Below, piece by piece: positions 27,011 to 34,146 of a stretch of 34,146 nt of DNA. Numbering within the stretch: the first letter of the stretch is position 1; each line of letters opens with the position of its first letter. The notes beneath the pieces were generated by a model. The model ran no database searches and was not told where the DNA came from. It saw only the letters and a program-made list of their open reading frames with translations. Source of the DNA: Actinomycetota bacterium (lineage in GTDB: Bacteria > Actinomycetota > Actinomycetes > Actinomycetales > Microbacteriaceae); contig JAAFHT010000016.1 of the NCBI GenBank assembly GCA_013297625.1, forward strand, positions 1 through 34,146. Direction: 5' to 3'. The position numbers and the translations under genes are program-made.

Positions 27011-28455
27011 TATCGGGTTCCTCCGAATCCGTCAGTGAAGGGCGTGGGGGCGGCTCCGGCAGGCGCTCCGGTGCGGTGAACCAAGCGGTTGAAGTTCTCG
27101 GGTTCTTGCATTTTCGCTTGGGCGGCTTCGTAGCTCACCATGTGGCTGTTGACGAGGTCGGCAAGGTGTTGGTCCATCGTGTGCATGCCTGCCTCGCGCC
27201 CGGCTTGCAGCGCTGAAGGGATCTGGTAGGTCTTTCCTTCGCGGATCAGGTTGGCAATAGCGCCCGTGGTCATCATGATCTCGGTTGCAATGATTCGACC
27301 TTGGCCCGAGGCGCGGGGCAGCAGGGTTTGACACACCACACCCTGCAGCGTGAGCGCGAGCTGCGAGCGCACCTGGGTCTGCTGGTGCGGGGGGAAGACA
27401 TCGATGATGCGGTCGACGGTTTGAGCGGCCGACTGCGTGTGCAAGGTCGCGAAGACGAGGTGACCCGTCTCGGCGGCGGTCAACGCGGTAGAGATCGTTT
27501 CGAGGTCACGAAGCTCGCCGATGAGGATGACGTCAGGGTCTTGACGCAACACCCGACGGAGCGCGTCGGCGAACGAGTGCGTGTCGCTGCCCACCTCGCG
27601 TTGATTGACGAGCGCTCGCTGGTTGTGGTGCACGAACTCGATCGGGTCTTCAATCGTGACGATGTGATCGGCGCGCGACTTGTTGACGAGGTCAATCAAG
27701 GCTGCGAGGGTTGTCGACTTTCCCGAACCGGTTGGCCCCGTCACGAGCACAAGCCCGCGCGGCAGCGTGGCGAACTTTGACACGACGCTCGGCACGCCCA
27801 ACTGCTTGAGCGACTTGATCTCGGTGGGAATGAGACGGAAAGCGCCCGCCATCGCCTCGCGGTCTTTGAAGATGTTGACGCGGAAGCGGTCACCACCCCG
27901 CGGGCTGATCGCGATGTCAAGTTCCCACTCGGTGAGAAAGCTCTCGCGCTGGCGGGGCGTCATGATGCTGTGCAAGATCGCCGTGACCTCAGCGCGGCTC
28001 CACACCATCGAGTTCGCCGCCGGGCGCAACTCGCCGTCGATGCGAATCATGGGCGGGGCATCCCCCGCCACATGGAGGTCAGAAGCACCGCGAGCGACCA
28101 CGTCATCGAGCGCTGCGAGCAGAGCCGGGTGGATTCCGGCCATGACGCCTCCTGCGACGGCGGGAGGCGGCGGAGCAAGCACGGGAACGAGGCCGGCGGG
28201 CGGTGCTCCGGGCTCAGGCGCAGCGATCGGTTGCTGGCCCACCGGTGGGGGCGGGCTCAGGTGCGCCATCTCGGCCGAGAAGTCGGGGAGCGACGCCGAG
28301 GGGCTCGGAAGAGGAGGCACCGCCATCGGCGACGAGAGCGAGGCGGCGTTCGCAGCCGCAACGGCTGAACTTTCGTCGGCGGTCACCGACCAGACGCGGC
28401 GTGTGCCCGGGCTAGCGCTGTCGGCCGGCAATCCGAGTCCTAGCGAGTCGGTCAT
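27010..28455 (-). CDS. pilT: PilT retraction ATPase with long N-terminal extension
   Basis: PilT is the hexameric ATPase that depolymerises the pilus. Residues ~105-460 form the conserved core: ASDLHVAGDAPPMIRIDGEL, Walker A GPTGSGKST (240-248), Asp box TIEDPIEFVH, Walker B DPDVILIGELRD (306-317), and the His box GHLVFATLHTQSA. The retraction motif usually written AIRNLIRE reads AIANLIRE (399-406). Before the core is a ~105-residue Pro/Ala/Ser-rich, probably disordered region that ordinary PilT (~345-360 residues) lacks. I choose the ATG at 28455 (MTDSLGLGLPADSA), with GAGGGGAAG upstream, over the track start at 28509. It lies between pilB and pilC. Confidence 0.93.
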   Translation of the reverse strand: MTDSLGLGLPADSASPGTRRVWSVTADESSAVAAANAASLSSPMAVPPLPSPSASLPDFSAEMAHLSPPPPVGQQPIAAPEPGAPPAGLVPVLAPPPPAVAGGVMAGIHPALLAALDDVVARGASDLHVAGDAPPMIRIDGELRPAANSMVWSRAEVTAILHSIMTPRQRESFLTEWELDIAISPRGGDRFRVNIFKDREAMAGAFRLIPTEIKSLKQLGVPSVVSKFATLPRGLVLVTGPTGSGKSTTLAALIDLVNKSRADHIVTIEDPIEFVHHNQRALVNQREVGSDTHSFADALRRVLRQDPDVILIGELRDLETISTALTAAETGHLVFATLHTQSAAQTVDRIIDVFPPHQQTQVRSQLALTLQGVVCQTLLPRASGQGRIIATEIMMTTGAIANLIREGKTYQIPSALQAGREAGMHTMDQHLADLVNSHMVSYEAAQAKMQEPENFNRLVHRTGAPAGAAPTPFTDGFGGTR

Positions 28456-28564
28456 GGTCTTCCCCTCGTTCTTGCGTGGTGCGAGTGCGATGCCCAACGG
28501 CCCTGCCATGCGATTGTTGCGCGGCCTCGCCCCCTAACGGTGCCGCGACAGTTGCCGCGTGTCG

Positions 28565-30229
28565 TCAGGCAACCACGCGCAGAACCTCTTCGATCGACGT
28601 CAGACCCGCACGTACTTTTGCCCAGCCGTCTTGCCGCAGAGTCAGCATGCCCTGTGCCGTGGCGGTGTGCATAATCTCAACACTCGATGCCCGCGAGACC
28701 GCGAGCCGTTCGATCTCTTCGCTCACCATCATGACCTCGTGCAAGGCCAAGCGGCCGCGGTAGCCGGTGCCCGAGCACGCTGAACAGCCGACCGCGTGAT
28801 AGAACCGCGGGCTGAACTCGTCTTCACGTCGCCCGAAGCCCAAGTGATCGAGATGCGTCATGTCGTACTCCTGCAACTGCTTGCAGCGGTCGCAGAGCTT
28901 GCGGGCGAGACGCTGAGCGACGACACAGTCAAGGGCAGAGCCCACGAGGAACGGCTCGATATCCATTTCGATAAGTCGAGTGATCGCGCTGGGTGCATCG
29001 TTCGTGTGCAGGGTCGACAGCACGAGGTGACCCGTCAGTGACGCCTCGATGGCGATCTGAGCGGTCTCTTGGTCGCGAATCTCACCAATGAGCACAACGT
29101 CAGGGTCAGAACGAAGGATGCTGCGCAGGGCGCTCGCAAAGGTCAAGCCCGCCTTCGGGTTGACCTGCACCTGGTTGATGCCGACCATGCGGTATTCGAC
29201 CGGGTCTTCAACCGTGATGACGTTGATCTCGGGTCGAGCGACCGCGTGCAAGGTCGTGTAGAGCGTCGTCGACTTACCAGAGCCGGTCGGCCCGGTGACG
29301 AGAATCATGCCGTAAGGCTTGGTGTACGAGTTGCGGTAGACCGTCAGGTTGCGGTCGAGCATGCCGAGGTCGCCAATGTCACGACGCGTCGCATTGTTGT
29401 CGAGAATACGCATGACGACCTTTTCGCCCCACACGGTCGGCAGGGTGGCCACGCGCAAGTCGATCACTTCGCCGCCGTGCTGCACCGACATGCGGCCGTC
29501 TTGCGGGCGACGCCGCTCAGCGATGTTGATGTCGCTCATGATCTTCAGTCGCGAGATCACGCCGTTCTGGATGTTCTTGGGGGCCTGCTGCACATCGTGC
29601 AGAACACCGTCGATGCGGTATCGCACACGCATCTCAAACTCACCCGGTTCGATGTGAATGTCAGATGCAAGGTCTTGAATCGCCTGGCCGATGATGAGGT
29701 TGACGAAGCGAACGATCGGCGCATCGTCGGCATCGGCTTCGCGCAAAGCCAGTTCGTCGACCTTGCTCGGCGCCGACTCTTCTTGAATCGCGGTCGAGAG
29801 GTCGCTCAGCTCGTTGTCGGCGCGGTGCAAGCGGTTGATGGCTGCAGTGAGGTCATTGCGTTCGGCGACGACAGCGACAACGTGCATGCGCGTAAGGGCT
29901 CGCACGTCGTCCATGGCCAGAACGTCGCCCGGTTCAACCATGGCAAGAGTGATGGTCGTCGGCGTGGCATGGATGGGCAGGATGTTGTGCCGCCGGCACA
30001 GCTGCGCCGGAACGAGCGCCACCGCAGTGCGGTCGACCGGGTACTCGGCTAGCTCAACGAACGAAAGCCCAGCAACCTCAGCCTTGGCCGACGCAACCTG
30101 GGAGGGAGTGACGAGTCCGCGCTCGACAAAATCGCCGACGACGACCTCGTCGCCTTCTTCACGAAGCTTGTCGAGAGTCTCGATCGGCAGTAGCCCACGA
30201 ATGATGAGCACTTCACTGACGGAAACCAC
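28565..30229 (-). CDS. pilB: PilB pilus extension ATPase
   Basis: PilB powers pilus polymerisation. The 554-residue product has an N-terminal GspE/MshE-like domain (~1-130), then the ATPase core: Walker A GPTGSGKST (313-321), Asp box TVEDPVEYRM, Walker B DPDVVLIGEIRD (375-386), and the His box GHLVLSTLHTNDA. A zinc tetracysteine is present (C446/C449 in CDRC, C482/C485 in CSAC). The start is GTG at 30229, with GGGGGGAGGG upstream. First gene of the pilus locus, ~110 bp before pilT. Confidence 0.96.
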   Translation of the reverse strand: MVSVSEVLIIRGLLPIETLDKLREEGDEVVVGDFVERGLVTPSQVASAKAEVAGLSFVELAEYPVDRTAVALVPAQLCRRHNILPIHATPTTITLAMVEPGDVLAMDDVRALTRMHVVAVVAERNDLTAAINRLHRADNELSDLSTAIQEESAPSKVDELALREADADDAPIVRFVNLIIGQAIQDLASDIHIEPGEFEMRVRYRIDGVLHDVQQAPKNIQNGVISRLKIMSDINIAERRRPQDGRMSVQHGGEVIDLRVATLPTVWGEKVVMRILDNNATRRDIGDLGMLDRNLTVYRNSYTKPYGMILVTGPTGSGKSTTLYTTLHAVARPEINVITVEDPVEYRMVGINQVQVNPKAGLTFASALRSILRSDPDVVLIGEIRDQETAQIAIEASLTGHLVLSTLHTNDAPSAITRLIEMDIEPFLVGSALDCVVAQRLARKLCDRCKQLQEYDMTHLDHLGFGRREDEFSPRFYHAVGCSACSGTGYRGRLALHEVMMVSEEIERLAVSRASSVEIMHTATAQGMLTLRQDGWAKVRAGLTSIEEVLRVVA

Positions 30230-30297
30230 AGCAGATCCCTCCCCCCTGGACGCACGCGGCCCGACAATGGGTCGCTTGCACGGACTGCCTGACCGTT

Positions 30298-30325
30298 ACG
30301 GTACGACACGCCGTGGTTCTGACAA
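30298..30325 (-). promoter_or_regulatory. Putative pilB promoter with overlapping palindrome
   Basis: Minus-strand TTGTCA (30325-30320), a 16-bp spacer and TACCGT (30303-30298) resemble a primary-sigma promoter. The perfect palindrome ACCGTtACGGT (30292-30302) overlaps the -10 and could be a repressor site. The leader to the pilB GTG would be about 60 nt. Confidence 0.5.
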
Positions 30326-30383
30326 TAGTCCCGCATTCGGGGGTAGTCCACACCAGTCACACTGTTAACACACGCCCCACAAA

Positions 30384-30427
30384 GACGACAGGGCCCTCAC
30401 CGTGAGTGGTGTGGGCCCCGCCGTCGT
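30384..30427 (-). terminator. Terminator-like hairpin after rpoC
   Basis: On the minus strand ACGAC-GGCG-GGGCCC pairs with GGGCCC-T-GTCGT across a 16-nt loop, followed by CUUUGUGG. The internal loop makes it imperfect, but it lies 17 bp after the rpoC stop and before the pilB promoter, a sensible place for a terminator. Confidence 0.6.
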
Positions 30428-30443
30428 GTGACGTAACGCGAGA

Positions 30444-34146
<3,703 letters not shown>

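Overview
The window looks like chromosome from a high-GC actinobacterium, most probably a member of the Microbacteriaceae. This rests on the EF-Tu, EF-G, S12 and RpoC sequences, the frequent GTG/TTG starts, and the gene order rpoC ... rpsL-rpsG-fusA-tuf ... rpsJ-rplC-rplD-rplW-rplB-rpsS-rplV-rpsC-rplP-rpmC. The family placement is an inference; no search was run. Nearly everything is on the minus strand, so the biological order runs from high to low coordinates.

Region by region in transcription order: (1) 34146-30444 is rpoC, lacking its 5' end, followed by a terminator-like hairpin. (2) 30229-19173 is a complete type IV pilus (T4P) locus: pilB, pilT, pilC, the major pilin pilA with its own terminator, two minor prepilins, a large 545-residue PilX-position protein, the prepilin peptidase pilD, and pilM-pilN-pilO. 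There is no secretin or PilP, as expected for a single-membrane cell. (3) 19084-18362 is an unknown three-helix membrane protein. (4) 18365-13609 is the str operon: a strong promoter, a ~250-nt leader, rpsL (TTG start), rpsG, fusA, tuf and a strong terminator. (5) 13506-12095 is an unstable junction: a small 11-mer-repeat protein, then a ~0.96-kb insert (3' piece of a frameshifted DUF1023-type hydrolase gene plus a lipoprotein gene) bounded by a perfect 121-bp direct repeat of the iclR 3' end. (6) 12215-5986 is the histidine utilisation cluster: a plus-strand IclR-type regulator divergent from hutH-hutU-hutG-hutI. (7) 5945-5466 is a small four-helix membrane protein with a terminator. (8) 5415-1 is the S10 operon, with a promoter and a ~340-nt leader, running out of the window inside rpmC.

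The backbone is the conserved actinobacterial transcription/translation neighbourhood. Two accessory modules sit in it: the pilus machine between rpoC and rpsL, and histidine degradation between tuf and rpsJ. PilB and PilT would power extension and retraction through PilC; PilM/N/O form the inner-membrane alignment complex; PilD matures PilA and the minor pilins. HutH/U/G/I would convert histidine through urocanate, imidazolonepropionate and formiminoglutamate to glutamate, probably under control of the divergent IclR-family protein. The most unusual points are the 121-bp repeat-bounded insertion and the large cysteine-rich protein in the minor-pilin operon, a candidate tip adhesin. I found no tRNA, rRNA, CRISPR array, transposase or integrase.
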